Shown: positions 1 through 6,488, numbered from the stretch's first letter. The stretch: 7,366 nt of DNA from Bacillota bacterium (GCA_023416745.1 JAEZHF010000032.1:1-7366); one strand, 5' to 3'. The notes: generated by a model from the letters alone, not told the origin. Made by a program: numbers and translations.

Positions 1-1
1 G

Positions 2-1225
2 ATAAGTAATATGCTAAAAGCTGGATACATTGAGGATTGGAAATTCAATCAGACCATTAGTGGAACACCACAAGGTGGTGTCATTAGTCCATTGCTAGCA
101 AACATCTATCTAAATGAGTTTGATAATTGGATTGATGAGTTTATGACCCCTAAATACACAAAGGGAGGACGACATAAACCAAACACAGACTATAGGAAAT
201 TAACTGATGAAATTAGAAAAAGCAAAAAGATAGGAGATATAAAAACAGCTCATCAATTAGTAGTTAAACGCAGAGAAATACCTTCTGTTGATACACATGA
301 TGAGAATTACAGAAGATTTCGTTATGTCAGATATGCCGATGACTTTCTTATTGGATTTACAGGGTCTAAGGCAGAGGCAGAAGAAATAAAAGTAGAAATG
401 AAAGAATTCCTTATGGAGAAGTTAAATCTTACTTTATCAGTAGATAAAACTTTGATTACAAATGCAAGTAGTCAATCAGCAAAATTTCTTGGATATGAAA
501 TTAAAGCACAGCGTGCAAATGACTATATTGACCCACTTGGGCGTAGGGGAGCAAATGGAGCAATTGCATTATTTGTTCCTGCAAATGTGATTGAAGAAAC
601 ATGCAGATCTTATATGCGTCATGGGAAGGTAACTCATAAGAATAATCTACTAAAGGATGATGATTTTACAATAGTTCAGACCTATCAACAAGAATACAGA
701 GGTTTAGTGCAATATTATATACTTGCACAGAATTTATCATGGTTTTCTAAACTATATTGGTATATGGAAACTTCTTTATTAAAAACTTTAGCTTGTAAAC
801 ACAGGTCATCTATTAATAAAGAAAAGTCAAAGTATAAAGATACAACAATAAGTACCAGTGGGAAAACAGTACCATGTTTGAAGGTAGTTGTAGAAAGACC
901 AAATAAGAAACCGTTAGTTGCAATATGGGGAGGAATATCTCTTTCTTATAAACGTAAAGCCATAATTCAAGATAAGCCATACAAAGTATATGGTGGGCGT
1001 ACAGAGTTAATAAAGAGATTATTAGCTGATACATGTGAGTTATGTGGTAGTACCAAGAATATTGAAGTACACCATATACGTAAGCTTGCCGACCTTAAAA
1101 AGCCTGGACAAGGTGAAGTACCCAAATGGGTAGAACTTATGTCTGCACGAAAAAGAAAAACGCTTGTGGTATGTCGGGAATGCCATGTAGCAATTCATAA
1201 TGGTACTATAATAAATCGTTCTTGA
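2..1225 (+). CDS. ltrA: Group II intron reverse transcriptase/maturase with HNH endonuclease, N-terminally cut by window edge
   Basis: This multifunctional intron protein helps the intron RNA fold (maturase), cuts the target DNA and copies the intron into it. The frame is open to the left edge and the RT0-RT3 blocks are missing. Counting from the Met at 11, RT4 is SGTPQGGVISPLLANIYL (17-34), and the catalytic YADD of RT5 is at 108-111. RT6 and RT7 lie near 140-164 (FLGYEI), and the maturase domain X is at roughly 190-265. The C-terminal zinc/HNH endonuclease domain has C342-x2-C345, H354-H355, C388-x2-C391 and H396. A charged insert between RT4 and RT5 (about 45-100) is typical of CL-class proteins. 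No internal stop or frameshift is seen, so the visible part looks functional. Family members are about 600 residues, so roughly 200 N-terminal residues lie outside. The Met at 11 is internal, not the start. The symbol is generic. Confidence 0.95.
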   Translation: MSNMLKAGYIEDWKFNQTISGTPQGGVISPLLANIYLNEFDNWIDEFMTPKYTKGGRHKPNTDYRKLTDEIRKSKKIGDIKTAHQLVVKRREIPSVDTHDENYRRFRYVRYADDFLIGFTGSKAEAEEIKVEMKEFLMEKLNLTLSVDKTLITNASSQSAKFLGYEIKAQRANDYIDPLGRRGANGAIALFVPANVIEETCRSYMRHGKVTHKNNLLKDDDFTIVQTYQQEYRGLVQYYILAQNLSWFSKLYWYMETSLLKTLACKHRSSINKEKSKYKDTTISTSGKTVPCLKVVVERPNKKPLVAIWGGISLSYKRKAIIQDKPYKVYGGRTELIKRLLADTCELCGSTKNIEVHHIRKLADLKKPGQGEVPKWVELMSARKRKTLVVCRECHVAIHNGTIINRS

Positions 1226-1240
1226 AATGAAATTACTGGA

Positions 1241-1329
1241 GAGCCGTGTGATGCGAAAGTATCAAGCACGGTTCGGAGGGGGACTGTCGGAAAAGGAGCT
1301 TTTGCTACCTCGCCGGCTTTCTACCCAAC
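1241..1329 (+). ncRNA. Group II intron ribozyme domains V and VI
   Basis: Domain V is 1241-1274. The lower helix GAGCCGTG pairs with CACGGTTC (1267-1274), including one G-U pair. A two-base AG bulge lies at 1265-1266. The upper helix TGATGC (1249-1254) pairs with GTATCA (1259-1264) and is capped by a GAAA tetraloop (1255-1258). The AGC catalytic triad is at 1242-1244. Domain VI occupies about 1280-1329. GTCGG (1286-1290) pairs with CCGGC (1313-1317) with one G-U pair. Above it a hairpin pairs AGGAGC (1294-1299) with GCTACCT (1304-1310) around a TTTT loop, leaving one bulged A. The basal GGG near 1280-1282 can pair with CCC 1324-1326, which bulges A1323, the expected branch point. The 34-base domain V is fully regular, which argues for a splicing-competent ribozyme. 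Confidence 0.92.
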
Positions 1330-2850
1330 ACGTCGGATGGAAGAAAACTAGGACTAGACCAACGGATTGTTAACCCACTCCTACCAGACGATGAAAATAG
1401 CAAGGTAAATGCCTGTATCAATAACATTTATAATATCTGGGATAAAGGTAAACCTGAAAAATTAACCCAACTTGTTTTCTGTGATATTTCTACACCTAAA
1501 GGCAGGGCATCACAAGTGCAAAGGGTGGCAGAGGCAGGAAATAAAACCGTTAATGGAACAGAACTTTATGCTTTACAAGATGGTTCAGCTCAAGAGGAAG
1601 CTAACTATAGAGCTACATTTAATGTTTATGATGATATAAGGGATAAGTTAGTAGCAAAAGGTGTACCTGCCCATGAGGTAGCCTTTATTCATGAGGCAAA
1701 TACAGAAGTTAGAAAGAAGGAATTGTTTGCCAAGGTGCGTAGTGGCGATGTTCGGGTACTAATTGGTAGCACTCAAAAATGCGGTGCAGGTACTAATATT
1801 CAGGATCGACTTGTGGCACTTCATGATTTAGATTGTCCCTGGAGACCAGGGGATTTAACACAGAGGGCGGGAAGAATTGAAAGACAGGGAAATATGAATG
1901 ATGAGGTAGATATTTTTCGCTATGTAACAGAGGCAACATTTGATGCGTATATCTGGCAAACTGTAGAAAACAAGCAGAAATTTATTTCACAGATAATGAC
2001 TTCAAAAAGCCCTGTCCGTTCCTGTGAAGATGTGGATGAAGCGGCTCTATCTTATGCAGAAATTAAAGCCCTATGTGCAGGTAATCCAAAAATCAAGGAA
2101 AAGATGGATTTGGATATTGATGTGGCAAAGCTAAAGCTTTTGAAGGCAAACCATCAGAGTAACCAGTACCGTTTAGAAGATAATCTATTAAAATACTTTC
2201 CTGAAAATATTGAAAAGAACAAGGGATTTATTAGGGGTTTTGAACAGGATTTAAAGACCCTTTCAGAAAACATTCCAACTGAAGGTGAGTTTTTACCAAT
2301 GGTGATAAAAGGTAATACCTTTACAGATAAGGAGAAGGCAGGAGCTGCTTTACTTGAAGTTTGTAAAGAAGTAAGAGGCAAAGAACCAGTGGAAGTAGGC
2401 AGTTATAGAGGTTTTACCATGTACTTATCCTATGATGGCTTTTATAATGAATTTCAACTTAATCTAAAGGGAGCAATGAGTCATACAGCAAAATTGGGAA
2501 CTGATGCAAGGGGTAATCTTACCCGTATTGATAATACCCTTACTAATATGGGAAATAGATTAAATCATGTTAGGGATCAGCTTGAAAATCTCACCAAACA
2601 GCAAGAAGCGGCAAAGTCAGAGATTGGCAAGCCCTTCCCACAAGAACAAGAGTTAAAGGATAAAATTTCTAGGTTAGCTGTACTTGATACAGAGCTAAAT
2701 ATGGGCATAGAAGTATCAGGCTCGCAAGAACAGGTACAAAAGGAGAATCCTAAACCTGAACGCCCATCTGTATTAAATAGCTTAAAACAATCCCCACAAT
2801 TAAATAGAGAATTTAAAGTTAAACAAGATAAATGTGCGGAGGTGAGGTGA
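1330..2850 (+). CDS. SNF2/DEAD-type helicase of conjugative element, 3' exon (506 residues) after group II intron
   Basis: This is the C-terminal part of the very large helicase-like protein (often also carrying a DNA methyltransferase domain) conserved in Tn1549-type ICEs. Its precise role in transfer is not established. The exon opens with TSDGRKLGLDQRIVNPLL, a conserved stretch between the two helicase lobes. The second lobe follows: motif V is around exon residues 147-156 (STQKCGAGTN), and motif VI is QRAGRIERQG (178-187), including the arginine-finger region. Beyond the helicase core is a helical, charged tail of about 250 residues. The reading frame is open from 1330. The GTG at 1516 is only an internal valine, because conserved family sequence lies upstream of it in the same frame. 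The 5' exon lies beyond the left edge. The intron falls between codons (phase 0). The TGA stop overlaps the mobC ATG by one base, so the two are probably translationally coupled. Confidence 0.9.
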   Translation, partial: TSDGRKLGLDQRIVNPLLPDDENSKVNACINNIYNIWDKGKPEKLTQLVFCDISTPKGRASQVQRVAEAGNKTVNGTELYALQDGSAQEEANYRATFNVYDDIRDKLVAKGVPAHEVAFIHEANTEVRKKELFAKVRSGDVRVLIGSTQKCGAGTNIQDRLVALHDLDCPWRPGDLTQRAGRIERQGNMNDEVDIFRYVTEATFDAYIWQTVENKQKFISQIMTSKSPVRSCEDVDEAALSYAEIKALCAGNPKIKEKMDLDIDVAKLKLLKANHQSNQYRLEDNLLKYFPENIEKNKGFIRGFEQDLKTLSENIPTEGEFLPMVIKGNTFTDKEKAGAALLEVCKEVRGKEPVEVGSYRGFTMYLSYDGFYNEFQLNLKGAMSHTAKLGTDARGNLTRIDNTLTNMGNRLNHVRDQLENLTKQQEAAKSEIGKPFPQEQELKDKISRLAVLDTELNMGIEVSGSQEQVQKENPKPERPSVLNSLKQSPQLNREFKVKQDKCAEVR

Positions 2851-3185
2851 TGGCAAATCGTAAAAGAAATGTCCAACTACATTTTATGGTAACAGAGCAT
2901 GAACGCAGTTTAATAGATGAAAAGATGGCTCAACTTGGTACAAAGAACATGGGAGCCTATCTCCGTAAAATGGCTATAGACGGCTATATTATCCACCTAG
3001 ACCTATCAGATATACGAGAGTTAGTAACACTCCTTCGTCGTACTAGCAACAGCTTAAATCAGCTTACAAAGCGTGTCCATCAGACAGGAAATATATATGG
3101 TGAGGATATAGAGGCTCTTAGAGAAAGTTATGACAGGCTTTGGGATATGGCAGATGAAATACTGTTGAGACTTTCTACCATTTAA
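2850..3185 (+). CDS. mobC: MobC-family relaxosome accessory protein
   Basis: This small DNA-binding protein is expected to bind the transfer origin and help the relaxase open the DNA. It has 111 residues. The N-terminal part (about 8-45: a beta strand around VQLHFMVTEHE, then two helices) fits a ribbon-helix-helix fold. The C-terminal half holds the MobC signature, ending LLRRTSNSLNQLTKRVHQTG at about residues 61-80, followed by NIYGED. The ATG at 2850 is chosen over the upstream in-frame ATG at 2832 because GGAGG (2838-2842) lies seven bases before it. Its start overlaps the helicase stop (TGATG), which indicates coupled translation in one operon. The relaxase it should serve is 1.7 kb downstream, separated by a membrane protein and a RhuM gene. 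Confidence 0.88.
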   Translation: MANRKRNVQLHFMVTEHERSLIDEKMAQLGTKNMGAYLRKMAIDGYIIHLDLSDIRELVTLLRRTSNSLNQLTKRVHQTGNIYGEDIEALRESYDRLWDMADEILLRLSTI

Positions 3186-3265
3186 AATTCATAAGATATA
3201 CAATATCCTTTTTATTTGGTATGTTTTTTATATAAGATGTATTAAGGGAAAAGGGGGATTTCATT

Positions 3266-3550
3266 ATGCGAATACTACTTAAAATATTATTATTTCCAAT
3301 TACTCTAATATTGACCATTATTCTGCTCATCTGTGAGTTTATATGTATGTTTGGAACAATGCTACTTTCCATCCTAGCCTTGCTCCTGTTCGTCCTAGCA
3401 CTAGCTACTATGATTTTCTTGAAAGATGTGCAGGATGGATTAAAAGCAATGGTACTTGCCTATCTTATTAGTCCCTATGGAATACCCTTATTTGCTACTT
3501 GGTTGTTAGGAAAGATTGGGGATATAAATCAAAGACTGAAATCTATTTAA
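3266..3550 (+). CDS. CD1845-family small membrane protein
   Basis: This is a 94-residue, strongly hydrophobic protein of unknown function that is commonly found beside mobC and the relaxase in Tn1549/CTn-type elements. Two long hydrophobic segments (about 4-28 and 29-53) are followed by a short polar stretch (KDVQDGLK) and a third hydrophobic segment around 62-82. The tail is charged. The protein is therefore predicted to span the membrane two or three times. A purine-rich ribosome binding site (AAAAGGGGGA, ending ten bases before the ATG) supports the start at 3266. It lies 80 bases after mobC with no clear terminator between, so cotranscription is likely. The family name comes from recognition of sequence and context. 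The function is not known, and a link to the mating apparatus would be a guess. Confidence 0.75.
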   Translation: MRILLKILLFPITLILTIILLICEFICMFGTMLLSILALLLFVLALATMIFLKDVQDGLKAMVLAYLISPYGIPLFATWLLGKIGDINQRLKSI

Positions 3551-3559
3551 TTATTAAAG

Positions 3560-3589
3560 AGGGCGAAAGCATTTTTATGCTTTCACCCT
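3560..3589 (+). terminator. Hairpin after the CD1845-type gene, possible weak terminator
   Basis: GAAAGCAT (3565-3572) pairs perfectly with ATGCTTTC (3577-3584) around a TTTT loop. After a single C-A mismatch the stem continues with GGG (3561-3563) and CCC (3586-3588). Only two T residues follow directly, so as a plus-strand intrinsic terminator it is weak. It begins nine bases after the stop codon, the usual place for an operon end. Confidence 0.5.
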
Positions 3590-3601
3590 TAATTGACACA
3601 C

Positions 3602-3676
3602 AGCAGGAGTGCCAGCGGAAAGCAAGGGCGGCGTAGCCGTTCATCTCGACCCTTGCTTTTTGATGGTACACCTGCT
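3602..3676. repeat. Large nested inverted repeat (three stacked stems)
   Basis: The outer arms are 3602-3614 (AGCAGGAGTGCCA) and 3664-3676 (TGGTACACCTGCT), which pair at 12 of 13 positions with one G-U. The middle stem AAAGCAAGGG (3619-3628) pairs perfectly with CCCTTGCTTT (3650-3659). Inside it a small hairpin, CGGC-GTA-GCCG, occupies 3629-3639, followed by an unpaired TTCATCTCGA. The T run 3657-3661 makes the middle stem look like an intrinsic terminator for the upstream operon, but the outer arms add far more pairing than that needs. The region is more GC-rich than its surroundings. A structured RNA or a DNA-processing site (a second oriT-like structure) are the alternatives. Confidence 0.75.
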
Positions 3677-3689
3677 ATTTTTTCTGTGT

Positions 3690-3718
3690 TTGATATTTGA
3701 TGGGCAAAGGATTATAAT
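3690..3718 (+). promoter_or_regulatory. Sigma-A type promoter for the RhuM gene
   Basis: A -35 box TTGATA (3690-3695) and a perfect -10 box TATAAT (3713-3718) are separated by exactly 17 bases. Transcription would start near 3725, leaving about 94 bases of AT-rich leader before the RhuM start codon. It lies just downstream of the nested inverted repeat, so RhuM probably forms its own transcription unit. Confidence 0.7.
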
Positions 3719-3818
3719 TTAATATAATAGGTAAATAGGATATTAAATAATAGATGATATAAAAATTCATTATACATACGATTGGTATAAAATATCGAAA
3801 TTAGAAAGGAATATAAAT

Positions 3819-4850
3819 ATGGAAGGTAAGAATATGCAAATACGCAATAGTACAGTAGACTTTATGGTCTTTACTAAAGATGCAGGTAGTGATTCTATAG
3901 AAGTCCGTGTACAAGATGGTGATGTGTGGTTAACCCAAAAAGCCATATCTATGCTATTTGATGTGGATAGAACTGTGGTGACAAAGCATTTGAAAAATAT
4001 ATTTGAAACAGGTGAACTAGAAGAAGACTCAGTATGTGCAAAATTTGCACATACTGCAGATGATGGTAAAACCTATCAATATAAATTCTATTCCTTGTCA
4101 GCCATAATTGCCGTTGGTTACCGTACAAATTCTGAAAGAGCATTACAGTTTAGGCAGTGGGCAACTAAAGTCTTAGATACTTTTACAAAGCAGGGATATG
4201 TTTTAGATAAAAATAGATTAATTAATGGACAAATTTTTGATGAAGATTATTTTGAACATTTGATTTCTGAAATTCAGGAAATAAGGGCTAGTGAAAGACG
4301 GTTTTATCAGAAGATCACTGATATATATGCTACAGCGGTTGATTATTCTAAAGACAGTAAAGTTACCAGGGACTTCTTTGCTACTGTTCAAAATAAAATG
4401 CACTATGCAATTCACGGTAATACAGCAGCAGAAGTAATCACCACAAGGGCAAATCATAAAAAAGATCATATGGGTTTAACTAGCTGGAGAAATGCACCAA
4501 ATGGTAAGATTGTAAAAACAGATGTATCCATTGCTAAGAATTATTTAGCAAAAAATGAAGCAGAAGAATTAAATGAAATTGTGACAATGTATCTTGACTA
4601 TGCGACAAGACAAGCAAGAAGGCACATTCCCATGACTATGGCTGATTGGGCAGAAAAATTAGATGCATTTTTAAAATTTAACGATGCTGAAATTTTATCG
4701 GGTAAAGGTAAGGTAACTGCAAAGATTGCAAAAACATTTGCAGAAAGTGAGTTTGAAAAATATCGTGTCATTCAAGATACATTATATAAAAGTGATTTTG
4801 ATAAATTGATGGAAGAAAGTATTAAAGAATTAGAGAAAAAAGATGAGTAG
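3819..4850 (+). CDS. rhuM: RhuM-family protein
   Basis: This 343-residue protein belongs to the Virulence_RhuM family, named after a gene in Salmonella pathogenicity island 3. The biochemical role is unknown. The N-terminal part looks like a DNA-binding domain: a winged-helix-like stretch at about 36-65 (VWLTQKAISMLFDVDRTVV), then the family signature SVCAKFAHTADDGKTYQ (71-87) and FYSLSAIIAVGYRTNSERA (90-108). A helical middle and a conserved C-terminal part (about 180-320, with HYAIHGNTAAEVI and HMGLTSW) follow. AAAGGA about nine bases before the ATG at 3819 supports this start; the Met at residue 6 is less well placed. The gene has its own promoter and terminator and separates mobC from the relaxase, which suggests cargo acquired by the element. 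RhuM genes are often found on mobile elements. A protective or addictive role is inference only. A perfect palindrome lies within codons 71-79. Confidence 0.9.
   Translation: MEGKNMQIRNSTVDFMVFTKDAGSDSIEVRVQDGDVWLTQKAISMLFDVDRTVVTKHLKNIFETGELEEDSVCAKFAHTADDGKTYQYKFYSLSAIIAVGYRTNSERALQFRQWATKVLDTFTKQGYVLDKNRLINGQIFDEDYFEHLISEIQEIRASERRFYQKITDIYATAVDYSKDSKVTRDFFATVQNKMHYAIHGNTAAEVITTRANHKKDHMGLTSWRNAPNGKIVKTDVSIAKNYLAKNEAEELNEIVTMYLDYATRQARRHIPMTMADWAEKLDAFLKFNDAEILSGKGKVTAKIAKTFAESEFEKYRVIQDTLYKSDFDKLMEESIKELEKKDE
4031..4055. repeat. Perfect 12-base-arm palindrome inside rhuM
   Basis: AGTATGTGCAAA (4031-4042) and TTTGCACATACT (4044-4055) are exact reverse complements around a single central A (4043). 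The palindrome lies entirely within the RhuM signature codons for SVCAKFAHT. Its form is that of a dimeric regulator operator or a long RNA/DNA hairpin, but the coding constraint of a conserved motif may produce it by chance. Confidence 0.8.
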
Positions 4851-4878
4851 ATAAATAAATTCATTCTGTTTATTAATG

Positions 4879-4905
4879 AGAGTTGCCATAGGGTGGCTCT
4901 TTTTT
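4879..4905 (+). terminator. Intrinsic terminator after rhuM
   Basis: AGAGTTGCC (4879-4887) pairs with GGTGGCTCT (4892-4900) through six Watson-Crick and three G-U pairs around a four-base loop. A run of T follows directly (4900-4905). It starts 28 bases after the rhuM stop and ends 24 bases before the relaxase start codon, so it probably ends the RhuM transcript and limits read-through into the relaxase gene. Confidence 0.75.
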
Positions 4906-4929
4906 AATGCTATTAAGGAGGTTATACTA

Positions 4930-6330
4930 ATGGCAACAACCCGCTTAATTTCCATGCACAAAAACAAGGGAAAATCCGTAGCTGATTGTATTTCTGACCG
5001 TATAGATTATGCATTAAATCCCGATAAAACTAATGAGGGTAAATATGTTTCTTCTTACGAATGCGATCCCAAAACTGTAAAGGGAGAATTTATACTATCT
5101 AAGAAAATATATGCCAATATTACAGGCAGAGAGCAAGGGAATGATGTGATACTTTATCAGATACGGCAATCATTTAAACCGGGAGAAATTTCACCAGAAC
5201 TTGCTAATAAAATTGGCTATGAACTGGCCTTAAAATTTACCAAAGGGAATCATGCTTTTTTTGTAGCCACCCATATAGATAGGTCCCATATTCATAATCA
5301 TATAATATATAATTCTACTTCTTTGGACTGTACAAGAAAATTCAGAGATTTCTTAGGCTCTGGTAAAGCTGTGGGGAAAATATCTGATCGTCTTTGTCTT
5401 GAAAATGGACTGTCTATTATTGAAAATCCAAAGCGTGGGAAAAACCATTATGGTAAATGGCTTGGAGATAAAAAGCCTATTACTCATTCACAAAATCTAC
5501 GAAATACTATAGATGAAATACTCTCAAAAAAACCTACAAATTTTGATGATTTTCTATTTCAAATGGAACAAGCAGGTTACTCTATTAAACAAGGGAAACA
5601 TCTTGCTTTTAAGAATAAACAGCAAAAGAGATTTATCCGTTTGCGTTCTCTTGGTGAAGGATATTTGGAGGAGGAAATCAAGGAAATAATTGAAGGCAAA
5701 ATACCTTATGGTAATAGAAAACAAGTAGCTAGCAAACAACAATCCCCAGTCAATCTTTTGGTAGATATACAGTCAAAATTACAAGTAGGAAAGGGTAGAG
5801 GCTACGAACGATGGGCAAAGATTTTCAATCTAAAACAGATGGCACAGACTATTAATTTTTTAACAGAAAACAACCTCCTGATATATGAGGATTTAGAGAA
5901 AAAAGCACAGCTTTCAACAGGTAACTTTAATGAAATATCAGACCAGATTAAAAGCATTGAAAATCGTATGAAGGAAATAGGTAATCTTAAAACCCATATA
6001 ATAAATTATTCAAAAACCCGTGATGTTTATACTGCTTACCGTAAATCAGGATATTCCAAGAAATACTATGAAGAATATACTGCTGATTTAATTTTGCACA
6101 AGGCTGCAAAGGTTGCTTTTGATGAATTAGATACTAAGAGGATACCTACAATAAAGGCTTTACAAAAGGAATATATAGAACTAATTTCTGAAAAAAGAAA
6201 AGCTTATACAAAGTATCATTCTATAAAAAAAGAAATGAAAAATATTCTGACTGCAAAGGCAAATGTTGACCGTCTTTTAGGAGAAGATTCAGTAGAAAAA
6301 GAGAAAGAAAAATCACAGAAACAGAGGTAA
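4930..6330 (+). CDS. MOBP-type conjugative relaxase (VirD2/Tn1549 type)
   Basis: The relaxase nicks one strand at the transfer origin, stays covalently attached through a tyrosine and pilots the strand into the recipient. It has 466 residues. The metal-binding histidine motif is H115-x-D-x2-H120-x-H122-N-H124 (HIDRSHIHNH), typical of the MobA/MobL/VirD2 fold (Pfam Relaxase). The N-terminal motif with candidate catalytic Y27 is in IDYALNPDKT. The conserved block SLDCTRKFRDFLGSG is at 131-145 and HYGKWLGDKKP lies near 175-185. The C-terminal half (about 285-466) is charged and helical, probably coiled coil. The ATG at 4930 is chosen because AAGGAGGT (4915-4922) precedes it at good spacing. The open frame extends to 4876, but those 18 codons overlap the rhuM terminator and are unlike the family. 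No promoter is evident between the terminator and the start, so expression may rely on read-through. Confidence 0.93.
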   Translation: MATTRLISMHKNKGKSVADCISDRIDYALNPDKTNEGKYVSSYECDPKTVKGEFILSKKIYANITGREQGNDVILYQIRQSFKPGEISPELANKIGYELALKFTKGNHAFFVATHIDRSHIHNHIIYNSTSLDCTRKFRDFLGSGKAVGKISDRLCLENGLSIIENPKRGKNHYGKWLGDKKPITHSQNLRNTIDEILSKKPTNFDDFLFQMEQAGYSIKQGKHLAFKNKQQKRFIRLRSLGEGYLEEEIKEIIEGKIPYGNRKQVASKQQSPVNLLVDIQSKLQVGKGRGYERWAKIFNLKQMAQTINFLTENNLLIYEDLEKKAQLSTGNFNEISDQIKSIENRMKEIGNLKTHIINYSKTRDVYTAYRKSGYSKKYYEEYTADLILHKAAKVAFDELDTKRIPTIKALQKEYIELISEKRKAYTKYHSIKKEMKNILTAKANVDRLLGEDSVEKEKEKSQKQR

Positions 6331-6347
6331 GATTTTATGAGTTTCAA

Positions 6348-6488
6348 GCTCCCAAAGGGAGCGTAGCCACACAATTTATTGTGTGTTCAATGGGGATTGG
6401 GGATACTCCCCAACAAGCAGATTTGGCGAAAATTCCGTAAGGAAATTTTGAGCAAAATCGCAAGGTGTGTACCACCTTGCCCTGCTTG
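6348..6488. other. Hairpin-rich region downstream of relaxase, candidate oriT
   Basis: This is a non-coding stretch with five or more inverted repeats. GCTCCC-AAA-GGGAGC occupies 6348-6362. CACACAAT (6368-6375) and ATTGTGTG (6378-6385) pair around TT. TTGGGGA (6397-6403) and TCCCCAA (6407-6413) pair around TAC. CAAGCAG (6414-6420) pairs with CTGCTTG (6482-6488) and encloses two arms. The first arm pairs GATTTGGC (6420-6427) with GCAAAATC (6452-6459), with one mismatch, and has an inner AATTCC/GGAAATT stem. The second is a perfect 8-base stem GCAAGGTG/CACCTTGC (6460-6467, 6473-6480). The last arm is followed immediately by CCTGC (6481-6485), which matches the core of IncP-type nick sites (CCTG|C). 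The place next to a MOBP relaxase and the repeat-then-nick layout suggest oriT. A structured RNA or terminator cluster is possible instead. Confidence 0.5.

Larger units (their letters stand above)
1..1329 (+). mobile_element. Group II intron, 3' part (5' end outside window)
   Basis: This is a retroelement that splices from RNA and moves by retrohoming. It is cut by the left edge, so domains I-III and the 5' splice site are not visible. The visible part is the intron-encoded protein in the domain IV position, followed by a textbook domain V and a domain VI. The 3' end is placed at 1329 because the sequence ends CTACCCAAC. That leaves A1323 seven bases from the end as the probable branch-point adenosine and gives a terminal AC. 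The helicase reading frame resumes at 1330 with ThrSerAspGlyArgLys. The intron lies in the same direction as the interrupted gene, as splicing requires. The long insert before YADD and the HNH-type C terminus resemble the chloroplast-like (CL) class of IIB introns; that class call is inference. The exact boundary could shift by about two bases because the junction reads ACAC. Confidence 0.93.

Noticed and set aside
813..1034. Open frame on the minus strand under the intron protein, and similar antisense frames under the helicase, rhuM and relaxase
   Set aside because: No ribosome binding sites or recognisable domains; each is antisense to a well-supported gene in AT-rich DNA.
2832..2849. Upstream ATG 2832 as the mobC start
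   Set aside because: The GGAGG at 2838-2842 lies inside that extension and is correctly placed for the ATG at 2850.
1516..2850. A separate gene starting at the GTG codon 1516
   Set aside because: Conserved helicase-family sequence continues in the same frame upstream to 1330, so 1516 is an internal valine in the 3' exon.
3663..3722. Short 19-codon frame after the nested repeat
   Set aside because: It has no ribosome binding site and overlaps the repeat arm and the rhuM promoter.
4876..4929. Upstream start at ATG 4876 extending the relaxase by 18 residues
   Set aside because: These codons overlap the rhuM terminator, and the strong ribosome binding site at 4915-4922 serves the ATG at 4930, where the family N terminus begins.
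6338..6367. Nine-codon frame MSFKLPKGA after the relaxase, resembling a leader peptide
   Set aside because: It is too short to support, has only a weak AGAGGT upstream, and overlaps the first hairpin. No downstream plus-strand gene follows that it could regulate.
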